Positions 13,924 to 27,900 of a stretch of DNA of 64,000 nt are shown piece by piece. The position numbers and the translations under genes were made by a program. Numbering within the stretch: position 1 is the stretch's first letter; each line of letters opens with the position of its first letter. The notes under the pieces were generated by a model that did no database searches, was not told the DNA's origin, and saw only the letters and a program-made list of their open reading frames with translations. The stretch is from Bolinopsis microptera (taxonomy: Eukaryota; Ctenophora; Tentaculata; Lobata; Bolinopsidae): positions 6,455,908 to 6,519,907 of the forward strand of contig NC_087082.1 in NCBI RefSeq assembly GCF_026151205.1. The letters run 5' to 3'.

Positions 13924-15963
13924 GATTCGGGACCTCTACATGTGCTGTGACAGTGAAACTAGGCTCCGATCACTCCTGTACTGTCACCTCCGTCAACGAC
14001 AAAAGGATAAAGTGTAAAGTGGACCTGGCCACTGAGCCTCCTGTTTACACACTATTTGAAGCTAAAGTCAACATCCTCGGTATTCTGCAGTTTCATAAGA
14101 TTTACGATTTTTGTTTTTTTCCTTTTTATCACTTTCAACTGACTGGTTATTAAACATTTAGACGTTTAAGTGTATGATTTAGAAAAATCAAAAGTTTTGG
14201 AAACAGTAGTACCATAAAGTAACATGCTTCATTCCCTATTTAAATATGTGCAAATCAAATTTCTGACACTGATTTTAACCCATAAATTAATGATAAAATA
14301 ACTAATAAAAGTAAGGTATTGTAAATGTAATGTTGATAGGTCGAGGAGACGCAGTGTTCTCAGGAGAGAACCACAACCTCTACGCTTACTCCTCCATACA
14401 ACCAAAGATAACATCCATTTCTCCCACACAGGGATCTCTCGAGGTAATTAAACCATCAACCCATTAGGGACAGTAATTAAACCATTAACTCATTAGGGAC
14501 GGTAATTAAACCATTATTCATCAACCCATTAGGGACAGTAATTAAACCATTAACCCATTAGGGACGGTAATTAAACCATTAACTCATTAGGGACGGTAAT
14601 TAAACCATTATTCATCAACCCATTAGGGACAGTAATTAAACCATTAACTCATTAGGGACGGTAACTAAACCATCAACCCATTAGGGACGGTAATTAAACC
14701 ATTAACCCATAAGGGACGGTAATTAAACCATTATTCATCAACCCATTAGGGACAGTAATTAAACCATCAACCCATTAGGGACGGTAATTAAACCATTAAC
14801 CCATTAGGGACAGTAATTAAACCATTAACCCATTAGGGACGGTAATTAAACCATTATTCATCAACCCATTAGGGACGGTAATTAAACCATTATTCATCAA
14901 CCAATTAGGGACGGTAATTTTAAACCATCAACCCATTAGGGAGGGCGGGACTCATTTTGTTTTTTTGGGTATAGAATATAGATGATAAACCAAAATACTT
15001 AACTTAACAAACTCTTTGCACGGATGCTCAAAATAAATTGGGCAGCTCGGCTCCTTCGAGGTGATTACACCATTGATTAACCAATCACCTTTCAATACCG
15101 ATAATTCAATAATTCTTCGTTCAGGGAGGTCTCCCAGTCACCCTGACCGGTGGAGGGTTCAAATACAACACAGGAGTGAATCCGATATCCGGATCTGTAA
15201 CTGATGGTACGATCAGATCACTTTTATATTTGTAGCCAAAAAATCCACCATGTTTTGGACAGTAAAAATCTTATTTATAAGTGTTTTACTGTTCAAAACA
15301 TGGTGGATGTATTTATAGATCATTCGCTTATAAGATTTTGATAGGACTTTTTTATAGACATCAAGCTGGGCTCAGAATTAAAGCTTGAGGATTACGCCCC
15401 TGACAACATTTACTTTACTACTTTGATATACACATATTATAATATTATTACTTTATACAGGTTCGTCTGATTTTGAAGTACTATCGGCCACATACACCGC
15501 TATAACCGTGAGGAGCAGAACTGGTATCTCTGAAACTGTGGACACTCCTAAGACTATAACTGTGAGTAATTAAAACTGTTCACTTAAGCGTTCCCTCATG
15601 GCTCTCATCCTCCACTGTACACTTTGATTTCTCCGACAACCTCCCCCAGGGCTACCATACCCCAGAGGCAGGCAGAGCATCCACGTGCTATCCTCTCGTG
15701 GATCACCCAGGCCCAGCCTCTCTTTAGAAAAAGGGAAAAAAAGATGTTCACTCTCACATATCCCGATTAATTATGAAAATTTTGCGTGCACAGCAAACGA
15801 ATTTCTCCGTTCAGTTAACACAAGACAGCGTGGAAGTTGAGTGCAGTGCGTGCACCTTCACCTACAAATCCAGCAGGACCCCAACAGTTACTAACGTTAC
15901 CAAGACTGCTAAAGACCCAGGCCCCGGCTACACTGTCACCATTACTGGCTCCAACCTTTGTCC
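13924..15963 (+). CDS. PKHD1L1: PKHD1L1-like exons 1-5: end of one IPT, one complete IPT, start of a third
   Basis: Exons 13924-14079, 14340-14443, 15125-15206, 15461-15561 and 15794-15963. Exon 1 begins in phase 1 and encodes the cysteine-bearing second half of an IPT (CTVTSVNDKRIKCKVD). Exon 2 ends with a typical IPT start (PKITSISPTQGSLE), continued in exon 3 by GGLPVTLTGGGF. Exons 4-5 complete that repeat and begin the next (TPTVTNVTKTAKD...YTVTITGSNLCP). IPT/TIG folds are extracellular immunoglobulin-like modules. Donors are gtattc, gtaatt, gtacga, gtgagt and gtgagt. A second possible acceptor lies in exon 5 at 15814. No start codon belongs here; the exon is internal. Confidence 0.85.
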
Positions 15964-18900
15964 GTGAGTATAGTTGTGAGAGAGAAACTTAAGTTATTGT
16001 GGGTCCAGTGGTTATGTGGAAATTCTGTCAGACTGTGAGGAGAATGGATTGTCAAATCGTGGCCAAATTTTGAAACTCCTGATCGATCAGTTGAAATTTT
16101 ACAAACACTCTGATCGAGTTTCCGGGTTTGAAAATTGAAAATTATGGTGCAACCTTTATTATTTATTCTTAAAAACCGAATACTTTAAAATTAAAACTTG
16201 CATAATATTATGATTTATTAAAATCACAGTAGAAAATAATTTGATTTGATACGACAGATGATCACACGCACTGTTTCTAGGCCGACTGATCCATTACATT
16301 TGCGCTTTTAAGTTACATGGGGTTGGAACTGGCCCGCAAGGTTTGTATGTCCTCAGCAAGTTTTGTTAAGTTTCTTATAAATTTAAACAGCAACCCTCAC
16401 CTCACAGGAGTGGTACAGGTACCACTATCTCTATAGGTAGCAACTCCTGTGTAACCAGCTCAGAGAACTGTCAGAGCAGCAAGGTGGTGTGTGATGTGGG
16501 TGATCTTCCAGCTGGAACATATAATGTGATCATCACCACCACTTACGGGTATCCTTCTTATGATGAGGGCATGAACAGACTTGTCTTTGTGTATGCGGTA
16601 AGTTGTTTAGGTTATTAAATTATTTACGTTATTAAGTTATTTACGTTATTAAGTTATTTACGTTATTAAGTTATTTAGGCTATGTTTGTAAGTTATTTAG
16701 GCTATTTTTGGTGTGTAAAAAGAGAGAGAATAGCTTTTGATTTTTTACTAATTGTCCTAAGCTCCGACTTAATGAATAAGCTCCGATTTAATAAATAAGC
16801 TGACACCCAAAACCTCTAACCTCTCACCTCCGACCAGATAAAGACAGTGGTGCCCACTTCTGGTAGTGTGTACGGTGGTACCCTCGTTACCATCACCGGA
16901 ACTGGACTCCCAGCTTCAGAGAGTCTCACCGTCACCACCAGCAAGTACCACCTGACTGTCATCTCCAAGACAACCACTGAGATTATTGCTAGGACTCCTG
17001 ATAGAAAGGTGGGATGTTTTAGATGTATTATAAAGCAATTGTTCTTTTCTTAATTAACCTTTATTATTATTATTATTTATTTTTTTTTGTTTAATGATCA
17101 TTTCCTGGTTCAACCATGATATTAGCCATAAACAAAGAATTGGAAAGGCAAGATGGTCACTTTCGGTTCTTCAAAGGTCTTTAGGTTAATTAAGGTCCAT
17201 CTTTTAAAGTTCTAAAGTGATTAATAATTGCAATTTGTTTTCACTTGATGTTGCTGCTGCCAAGTGTTGGTGATAACATTTTTCTCAGACGTAGTAGGAG
17301 GCTATATATAACGCAGTTTATCTGCTTATCTCAGACTGAGTATAAATGGGGAGGCAAAGAATCATTAACATATCATATAGCTTACAATTTACAGTTCACA
17401 GTCTTCAATGTTGGATGCTGATTGGCCAGGTGGTCCAGTTAAACTGGAAGTTTTAAACGATTCATTAAATAGCGTTTATTTTAGATTTTACCCATGACAT
17501 GATAAGCTATAACGTAGTAGCTTTATTAACCACCAGGCTCTAGAATCTTTATTGATTGGTGGAACTGGAACTGGAAGCTGATTGGACGAGTGTCAGAAAC
17601 ATAGTCCACCTTCCACCAGTCTTGAGGCTTTTTAAATTAAATTCACGTCAGATTTTTATCCGAATCAAGACCGGATGTCTTTAGTAGGCGGGGTGTTTAA
17701 ACTTTTAAACATCACATTAAATTTTAAATGGCGTTTATTTTAGATTCTATCCATGATCTCATAAGAGGTTTAGTTTTACTAAAAGCTAGTAAAAGGTATT
17801 TCTATTAACTGTTGGCACAGTGGTCGATGGTGTTGGTACTTATAATTGTCACTTGCGGTGGTATTTATGGTATTTTGGACTAACCTATCAATGGTTTCAT
17901 ATCAGATTTTCCTGATAAAGCCCCTCGAGCGAATTTATTTTGTCTGATGACTAAAGTAGATAAGTAGATAGACACAACCACTTTAACTAAATAGTTTTAG
18001 GCTATAAAGTCCGCCTTAAAGCTAACATATAAGTGAGAAGCTATTGCGCTGAGATTGGGCTCATATAAACCCTCCTCGAATTGGTCTGTTGAACCATTAC
18101 TGGGGTGATTACTTCAGTTTTAGTCTATTTCTGGTATTTCTGATATTTTATAGTTTTAACCTTTATAAATCCATTGAATCTTATCCTTCTATAGTTCTAA
18201 AGTTCTAAAGTTTTATAGTTTTATAGTTTATAAAGGTTAGTGATAAAGATATATCCATAAGTTCGATGGTAAAATCAGAACAAACTTGAACGAAAATAAT
18301 CGATTCATAGGTGGCATGGGCGGGCCATGATAATGGTTGAAGAAGCTACTAAGAATCATATTCCACTGTTCCACGAATTCTCGGTTATAGATCAACCAGT
18401 AATAATCGGAGGCTAAGTGCATATTTTTTAGGTCAATTTTCAAATATAACTTGTATCTCTCATGTTATATGTTTTACTTAAAAATTACTTTTATCGTTAC
18501 TTATAAACACCTCCGGGATACGTATCTAACTGCTGAGGAATATAGAATAAAAGTGGCGTTATTTTCATTGTTTTATCCCATTTAGTAGGTACATAATCCC
18601 TGCACAGTTTTCATAATCCATCCCATTATCCAGTCAACCAGGTTTGGATTGTTCTTTTTTTCTTTTTTATCTTATTTTTAAATTGATGACTGTTAAGTGA
18701 TATCTCTTATTAGTTATTAGACTACGCGCTTAGCGCTGGTGTTATATGTCATGTGTACTGATGACGCGTATCACTATAACACTTTCACTATACTACTACT
18801 AAGACGCACTAAAATGTCACGTGACGTATAAATAAACGCAAGAACAGCAATTGCTCACTTCCCACCCTGAGAAACCCTTGCATGGTCTGGTAAGGAATGT

Positions 18901-21900
18901 CTAGCTTAGTCACTACCCATTAATCCAGCTGAAGATATTGAACTGACGTTCCAGTTCGATGAGAATAAGTCAAACATCTTGCTAAATTGCGTTAATGTGA
19001 CGTCAATCTTGCAAACGCTGAAGCCTTACAGTTTGCAAGAGCCTAGAGTGCTTCGTTTCTTACTAAACTGATAAAACAGGGGAAGTGATATGAACTTTGT
19101 TACGTAAATTTCGCTATTTTTTATAGTCGATATAATATATACTATGTGAACCATAGGATACAACCATTTTACTTTCTAACCTCAATTCGTGTCGGTGTAG
19201 ACCGTGGAATTTGAGTTTATTAGATGTCCACATATCTGATCGGACTAGTACTGGTAGCAAAGTACTAAAGTAGAAACATATTATTATGGGCTTTAGATGG
19301 CTTGAACTGAATCTTTGGATTTTGAGTTCTCTTTGGCTATAAAGCGATGTATAAATTTCTAGTTATTATTATTATTATTAAATGATTGTTGACCGGTTCG
19401 CACTACTACGTCTAGTGCCCCAACATAGCAAACCAGTGTTTCGTTTTTTCTTAGAAATCTCATAGACACCTTGCGTGCCGGGGCAGTAGTATTAGTAACG
19501 TCATCCCGGAATGAGACTAAATAAACAATCAATATTAATGGATTTTGATTCATCGCGCAACAGCTTTTGCAATTACTTTGGTTTACTTCTATTCTATAGA
19601 AATTCTAACGATCATATCGGTACTTTAAGGCACATTAAAAAATCTGTACATCACAAATAACGGAAAGTTAAGTGACCATCTTGCTGCAAGATGGTCCCAA
19701 AAAAATGAATCTCGAAAATGTTGTGCAAGATGATCTAGATTTTTTTGGGAACATATTTCTGCAATTGACAATGTACTGCCTTAAAATCATTTCTCGGAAA
19801 CTACGGTTTTGTTTGATTGGGATTTGGGAGGCTGTAACTCATTCCTTGATATCGATTTTAGGTCTAAAAAAATCAACTGGAAAGTTAATTTTTTGGACAT
19901 TTAAAGTCAGAGAACAAATTCAAGCATATTATTCGTTTTTCTAATTTACAGGTTTTTCTAACATTTTGATAGGAATGTGCTAACTTACTGCAACTAGTAC
20001 ATTTACCTATGAGTTCTGAAGAAACATATGCCTTGATCAAATAATTTTTTTTAAAGAGTTATTTTTTAGAGTTATGGCGGGAAGATGGATTTTTTTGCTA
20101 TCCAGATAGTGTGAAAATTCACTTAAGTCAAAGTGCTATTTTGGGCTGGGGAGGTCTTAGCTCTTTGAGTGCAAATTTTTTCGCAATACCCATATTCATA
20201 TACAAATTATAGATATAAAGCAACATAATGCTTACTACTGAGTTATCAGCGAAACAGCGCATTTACACAACAAACAGAGCCACTTAATCCGCCGACAACT
20301 CAGAGATATAGTACATAGTATATACCTTATCAGAATTTATTTTAACAGGTATTTTTGATTTTTGTCCATTCAAATTAAGTCTGTCCTCTAAGCTCCATCC
20401 AAGTCAAAGTCCACCGAATTTTTTCCAAAAGTATTTCCACACACTTAGTTGTGGAACACAACAAGAAAATTGAGAATAATCTTGTACGAGGGTATAAGGA
20501 CCCAGATGTCGTTTCTAACCCAAATTAACTTTAAGGAGGCTTCTCATCAGTAGCCGCACCCCCTTACCTACTATTTTAAAGATATTGAAAAGGTACTCTC
20601 ATCACCAGCAAAACTAGCCCCAGTCATCCTGCCCATCAAACTTTCTTTTTTTTTTCTTTTTTTTTAATTAAAAAAAATTAAAACCTTGATATTTATGAGA
20701 ATAATTCTATACATCTTGAATTGTTCCGAAACTGATTTTAAGACATTACGTAAAACACCTTGAAAGTCAATTGTCGTGGGGACAAAGTATATATATTATT
20801 TCTACCTATGAGCAATTTTTTTAGTGGCCCAAACGTAAATTTAGCCTCTAGCTTCTTTGCGTTCGCTGGTCAAGACAACAACGTATTTAAAATATTTAGC
20901 ATATTTAAGGAGAACCAACTGCATTGGCTTATATTCCAGAGTTTCTGTGTATTTTGTGGACTGTTTAACCTAGCAAAGTCAGACGACTTTTGATAATTTG
21001 ACCTCCACTGAAGCTCCCTGGTTCAGCAGTTTAAGCAATTTTCCTAAATGCGCAAAGTTATTTTGCGCGATATTCTGAACTTAATAATTGTTAATTTCAC
21101 CATGTATTGTAAGTATCCCACTAGGCACTGCCACTAATTGATAGCATATTATTATTATTTCAAGTTAGTATTACTATCTTGCACAGATCCTTGTCAGGTT
21201 GCATAAACAGTTAACATACGGTCACATAGAAATGTACACGATTTTCACATTCAATATGGAATTAACTGGGCATGATGTATAGCAATGAAGTAGTGACAAG
21301 CTGGAAGTGAGGGGCGTCATCTTGGTTCATTAATCAGGTTGTTCACAACTACTCAACTAGGTCTAACTTCCCTGATTGAACAGCTTAGCAGCTTATTATA
21401 ATGGTACTTTTATTGTTTATAAATATGAGCGATCGAATCCACAACACAATCTGTTCGAGTTTATAGATTGCATTTGTTTCCCAAATCTTTTAAGCTTTAA
21501 CGTTAATCCTGATGTTTTAGAGCAATTCGCCGAAAGTTTGATTTTCTGTGCAGTATAGGAATCAAGCATAATCCGAGGGGGGGGGGGGGCGATCGCACGC
21601 TTATTTTATATACCAAGACACAGTAAGTATCGTGATTTCTCAACATTTAGTACCTCGAAAGCCCGCAAAAGGGGTGGGTGTCTTAGTTATAATCCGAAAA
21701 AAGACTTAGTACCGCGAAGGGGGTGGGTGGGTCTTATGAAAAATTCCAAAATTACACTTATTCGACGTCACGCACAAAACTTAGTACCACCCCCCCCCCC
21801 CCCCCCCCCCCCTCAGTTATATAGTATATTTACTGACATTTTGAACAGCTTAACTTTCTATAATTTGTCTACTGGCAAGGTGCCGGCAAGTTAGATCTGG

Positions 21901-24900
21901 CAAATTGCCAAGTTAGAACTGGGGGTCCCCTAATTCATGTAGTTATCACTTTAAGATGCAGCAAACTTTCTATTAAAACATGGTGATTTTTGTTGTGAAA
22001 CCAGTATTTCTGGTACCCATAGGGGATTTGAAAAAAACTTATAAATCAAATGTCAGCAAAAACATCATTCCTCAAAGTATCATAATCAAACCCCGGGCGA
22101 GTCCAAAATTAGAAACCTGAGTATTGATTCATATGAAATATGAATATCTCTTTAATACGATATAACGATATAACGATAAAATTTCCTGAACCAGATCTGA
22201 CTCGCTATGTCTGTTCAGACATGTTTGTCTGCCAGATCGTGGTACCTGAGTCCCTTCATTGCCGTGCATTGAAATCACACAATAACACACAAAGCTAGAA
22301 TCACGGCAAATCGACATTCATCGCTTTTTCATCGGAGTACTAATGGACAGTGTTCCTGGAATCCATGGTCCCTGCGTAAAAGATTTGTTGAGGCCAGCAG
22401 CACGATTACTCGAAGTGGAGAATCCTGAATGTTGCGGAATCGAGAATCCTGAGTGTTGTGGAATCGTCTTCTTTTCCGTGCTGTGTTGCGGGGTCACTTT
22501 CCTTTCAGTGGTGCAGATCTCTCCTCCTCGTATGAAGTGATACTTTTCTGGCTCTTTCTCCATCTTTGCTTTTAAAGATTCAACAAGTTTTCTCCGTATC
22601 AGCCTCTCCTCAGGAGATCGATCAGGACTCAGAAATGTTTTATTGAACTGTGACGACTGCTTCAAGTTCTTAGCATTACTGAGCACAACAGAAACTGAGT
22701 CTGATCGGCTGAAGCAAACTCTGACTGGACGATGTTGGCCAGGCTTCGCAGTTCCCAGACGGTAACATTCCCTCACGAAGGGTTTTTCTGCTCCAGCAAT
22801 TTCACTAAGCATACCTCCCACAACTGTATCAAGATTGGTTTTAGGATCCTCCCTGAGTCCGTATACCATCACACAGCGACTGCGATTATCATTGTCAACT
22901 GCTGATTTCACAGCCGCTTGCAAAGTTTTGCCTGGGATCTGTGGACTGTTCTGCTTCACTATGTCGCTAAACGATTTAACTTCTGTTTTGACGACCTCCT
23001 GAACTTTCTGAACATGATTTTCCTTCTTCTGAATAATTTCGTCCTTAAGCTCCAACATAAGTTTCTGATTTACAATCTGATCAGATTTCAAAGTGTCAAT
23101 ATTTGATGACGCAGATTTAAGAATGTCTGTGCTGCAGTTTACAATCTTAACAAATTCCATGACAAATCCAGCAAGTGAGTCTTTGCTGACATTGTTCCCT
23201 TTCATAAGAACATGCTTCGTAACTTCAGTGATGTTTTTACACTTAGCTGCTCCAGTCAACGAATCGAAAGTTCCCCGAATGTCCTTCTCCAATCGATGCA
23301 GGGATTCCAATGTATAGCTCATTATGTACAAGTAGCGATGTACACGTTGTACTCGATTTAAGCAAGGCTGTGCGATGCTGATAACAAGAGCAATTAACAA
23401 ACGTACATGAATTTGATAAGACAGCAATGTAGATAAGACAGCAATGATGATAAGACAGCAATGAATGATTCAATTGATTCGTAATCAATTGATTCGTATC
23501 AAGGTGTCTTTACCTGTTACTATACTACTATAATACAGTTACTACTTACAGTTACGCTATTTTAATATCTTGTCTCGTTCCATTATACTGTTCTACCAGT
23601 AAAATCTGGGACAAAGTAACCCAAACAAATCTCTCTCAGAAATGAATCTAACGACCCCGAACCAAACTGAAATCATCTCAAACATGGCTGAAATGATAGC
23701 ACCCTTCTTACACGTGTCACCCTTACCACCCTCCGTAACAAACACAGACTCGCCCCTAAACAGGACTCTAGAGAGAACCTGGCTCTACGAACCCTACTCT
23801 CCTGCGGGACGTTGCCTGGCTGTCATCTGGTCTCTTCTCTGTGCTTCTGTTGCTATCCTGGGAAACAGCTGTGTGTTAGTCATAACTTCTGTACAATACA
23901 ACACTTTGGCGATCGACAAAATATCCATAATCTTGATACGAAACATAGCGATAGTGGACTTGGCTTGCGGTTTCTTCATCACACTAAACATAGGTTACCT
24001 GATCACGGGACGGAATATATACGGGGCAGTACCCTGCTACCTCTTCACCCGTCTCTTCTACTTCTTCCTAGGAGTGGGCACTATCTTCATCTCCCTCCTC
24101 AACCTCAACAAGTTGCACTGCCTGCACTACCCACTCAGGGTGAACACGAGGACTAACCGACAAGGTTACCTGATCTGCGCGGGGGTCTGGGTAACAATAG
24201 CCCTGACGTGGGGGGGTCCCCTTATAAACAGACTGGTCCACGTGACCACTATCATAGTGTTCCAGGTCGGGGGGAGTCAGTGTAGTTCCGACACTTCTGC
24301 TCACACTGTGCTTATTAAAGTCATGACCATGACTGCTGCGGTGGTGTTTGCGTTCCTGCCAGTCCTCATGATCCTGGTTACTTCCATTTGGTTGTGTTGT
24401 TTTGTGAAGCGGGTAACTGGAGCGTTACAACGACAGAGCATTCTCACTCTCATCTTCGTTTCCAGTGTCATGTTCTCCTCTTTTGTACCCTACTTCTGCT
24501 TTGTCATCATGCGGGATAACCTCCCGCCGGAACAGACTCGTAGCAAGTGGTTCTCCACCTTCTTCAAGATAACGAACCTTGTTGTCTACGCAAACTATGC
24601 TGCTAACCCGATAATTTACTGTCTGACTATCCGGAGTTTTGCCACGTTTGTGAGGGTGAAGATAGCAAGCTGCCACAGATTCTCACCTTTTAGACTGTTA
24701 CCTCGGCTTAGGTTATGGTTAGGCTTAGCACTGTTCCGTCTCTCCAGAGTTACAAGCTGGAATCTGTCTGACTCTGACAACACTCGACAACCTAACTAGA
24801 ATACTGAGGTCATCTTTAATCCCTCTAATCATTTCCCTTTGTTTTGAGCTCTCCATCCTTTACCTTTTTATTGCGTTTCATATTTTGGAGGGTTCAGAGT

Positions 24901-27900
24901 GGCTTTATTAGGAATATCACGTGATGCCCATACGAGGAGTTATTAGCCGTTCTGAACTCTTCAAAATGCAATAAAGTTTTATTTATTTTATGATTTATTT
25001 ATTTTATGCTGTTTTTAATTGTGACTTATTTGTTAAATTTATTTCAAAAGTAATTTGTGCTGAGTTGTGACAATATTATTGGGGTACTATTAACTTATTA
25101 AAATTGTTAACTTTATTTTACTACGTTTTGAAATTTGAGATTTTGAAATGAAGATTAGCTTTGTAACTTGAAACTTCTCAAAAATATACAGAGAAATCAT
25201 GTGACAAATTTCGATGACAATTTGATCAAAACATAGAAATAAATAATACAGTAGCATTAAACTTTAAAAATTATCCTTTGAGCTAAATCGTTATCAGATT
25301 TCTTTAAAAAACCTTTTCTTCAAAACGTAAGCAACATCAAGTTCTGTATTCATAACATGGAAGAATAAAATCAATAACAGCATACTTTTCTCCCCACAGG
25401 TAACTGCCGAGCAAAACACTCAGATCAGATTCAACAACGTGCACATGGGCACCTATTACAAATACACTTCTTCCTTATCTCCGGTTATCTCTGGTCTTAC
25501 ACCTGCAACCGGTATGTTTGTGTTTATTTATCCGGTTCAGAGACACCAACATGAGCTGGAGAGTGCTGGCATTGCAGTGGTCAAACAGTGGTCAAACAGT
25601 GGTCACACAGTGGTCACACACAGCTCACACACAGGTCACACAGATAGCACACACAGGGTTATTAGGGACACTTGCATATTTTAAGTTAGAAACTGTAGAT
25701 GTAAACAGCACTCTTGAGCTCTAAGTGGAGTCTCTGAGCCTGTTGTCATGGTAAAACTTCCTCCCCTCCCTTAACCACCAGGTGTCCAGCTCTACAGAGG
25801 AGGATATCAAACTGTTACTAGTTGACGGCAGTGTTAGCAACACTAAACACAAGTTTATCTATACTCCCGCCCGCTCCGTCGTTATTACAGATATCCTGCC
25901 TTCCGAGGGTACACAACTACATGTTCCTAATCCTGATCAATCACTATAATAACAGTGATTCTAATGAGAATAATTGATCGTGTCTGTATCACGTGATATT
26001 TCACTCCTTATTATATGGGCATCACGTGATATTCCTAATAAAGCCACTCTGATCGTGTCTGCATGAATAATTATTTGTAGATGCACCCAAATAATGAATG
26101 TACAGTTTCACAATCGTGATTATAAAGTGGACTATTATAGGAGCTTGTTAGCTGCTATAAAGCTATAACCACGTGGACCTGAATATCGCTTAGTCAAACC
26201 TGGGGTGGACTAGTTACTTAAGGTTCCATTTAAGGTTCCATTTAAGGTTCCATTCAAGGTTCCATCCAAGGTTCCATTTAAGGTTCCATTTAAGGTTCCA
26301 TTCAAGGTTTCATTTGAGGTTCCATTTGAGGTTCCATTTAAGGTTCCATTTAAGGTTCCATTTAAGGTTCCATTTAAGGTTCCATTTAAGGTTTCATTTG
26401 AGGTTCCATTAAAGGTTCCATTTAAGGTTCTATTTAAGGTTCCATTTAAGGTTCCATTTAAGGTTCCATTCAAGGTTCCATTTAAGGTTCCATTTAAGGT
26501 TCCATTTAAGGTTCCATTTAAGGTTCCATTTAAGGTTCCATTTAAGGTTCCATTTACGGTTCCCTGCCTTATTTCCCCGCTCCTTCTTGCTAGGTTGTAA
26601 TTTACCTGACTCAGCTTACTTCTAATCTGTTGAGGAGACCTTAGTTTATTACGGTCCAATTACAAACTGATCAGTTGATTCTAATTTATTCGTGTCACCA
26701 ATTTGACGATAATTTTAATCGTCACATACAAGAAGCGGAGAATCTGATCGGATAAATTGAAGTATTTTTTATTTTCAATCCGATATCGTCCACAGGTGAT
26801 CCCTTTACACCTCTTGATTAATATTGTGCAATGCAGGAACGATGTATTCTTCTTTAAATTTGTATTGATCCCGTTTAATGCGACAAGGAAAAATGCTCTT
26901 ATCAGGAAAGGATAAGAGCATTTTTACTTGTCGCATCAAACGGGATCAATAAAAATTTACGCAAGAATACATTGCAACCATGCGACTCATAAACAATATT
27001 CCAATCCGGATTTTACAATGCAGGAACATACAACACGGAGATCACAATAGCTGGTGAACGTTTCCTCAATGCTGCTAGCGATGCTACTAAAACCTCCGTT
27101 GTTATAGGTCGGTTCTTTTGGAGATTGGTTACATTGTATAGTAGTTACAGTTGTAGTTTAGTTCCAGCACTCGTAGCATATTAATTATTATGCGAATTAC
27201 TCGCAGTATTTCAAATTCCAGCACATGTCAAATATTCTACTTACTTTTTAGTTAATCTCTAGATATCCAAATATTATATATCCCAACCCCTTGAATTTGT
27301 GACTCAACATTTAATTTAATCATAATGTTAATCTATATTATAATAAGAAATAATGTCTGCAGATGGTGATAAGACCTGCGTCATAAGCTCAGTTACACTA
27401 ACTGAGATAAAATGTAAACTGCCTCACGCCGTTGCCAAGGAGATGAATGTTGTGGTAAGTTTACATAAAGTAAACATTGGATTAAAGTTAGGCAATTAAT
27501 TAAAAATGTTTCTTTCTCTCGAATTCTTCTGAACATTTGTCCTAAAACTAATTATAAAATAACCGATTAAACCAAATAACCTCATTTATTTAGGTCACTG
27601 TGGACCCTTATGGCAGCTCCAACGTAGACCAGAAGATTGTGTACACAATGGTGCTAGGAGCAACCGACCCAGCTAGTCCTACCACTGGTAGTTTGGGTGG
27701 TCCTTCCATTGTACTTCAGGGTAAATATTGTCTTGATATTCAGCGGTTACCAGAATCCAACAATGTATCTCTTAAATGGTTCTATCATCTGACTCCTAAT
27801 TATCTTCTCACTCCTTATTATCATCTGTATGCTCAGCATTATATGTATCCTAATTATGACTGTATCTTAATTAATAATTATGTCTGTATGTTAATTATGA

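Noticed and set aside
20760-20993. 77-residue plus-strand frame
   Set aside because: AT-rich, no domain, no splice or codon support.
22129-22317. Small frame directly after the ORF1 stop as a LINE ORF2 start
   Set aside because: No endonuclease motif is visible, and it ends in a simple-repeat tail after 62 codons.
26210-26659. 149-residue minus-strand frame with repeated NGTL
   Set aside because: Produced by the 12-bp minisatellite; no homology or splice support.
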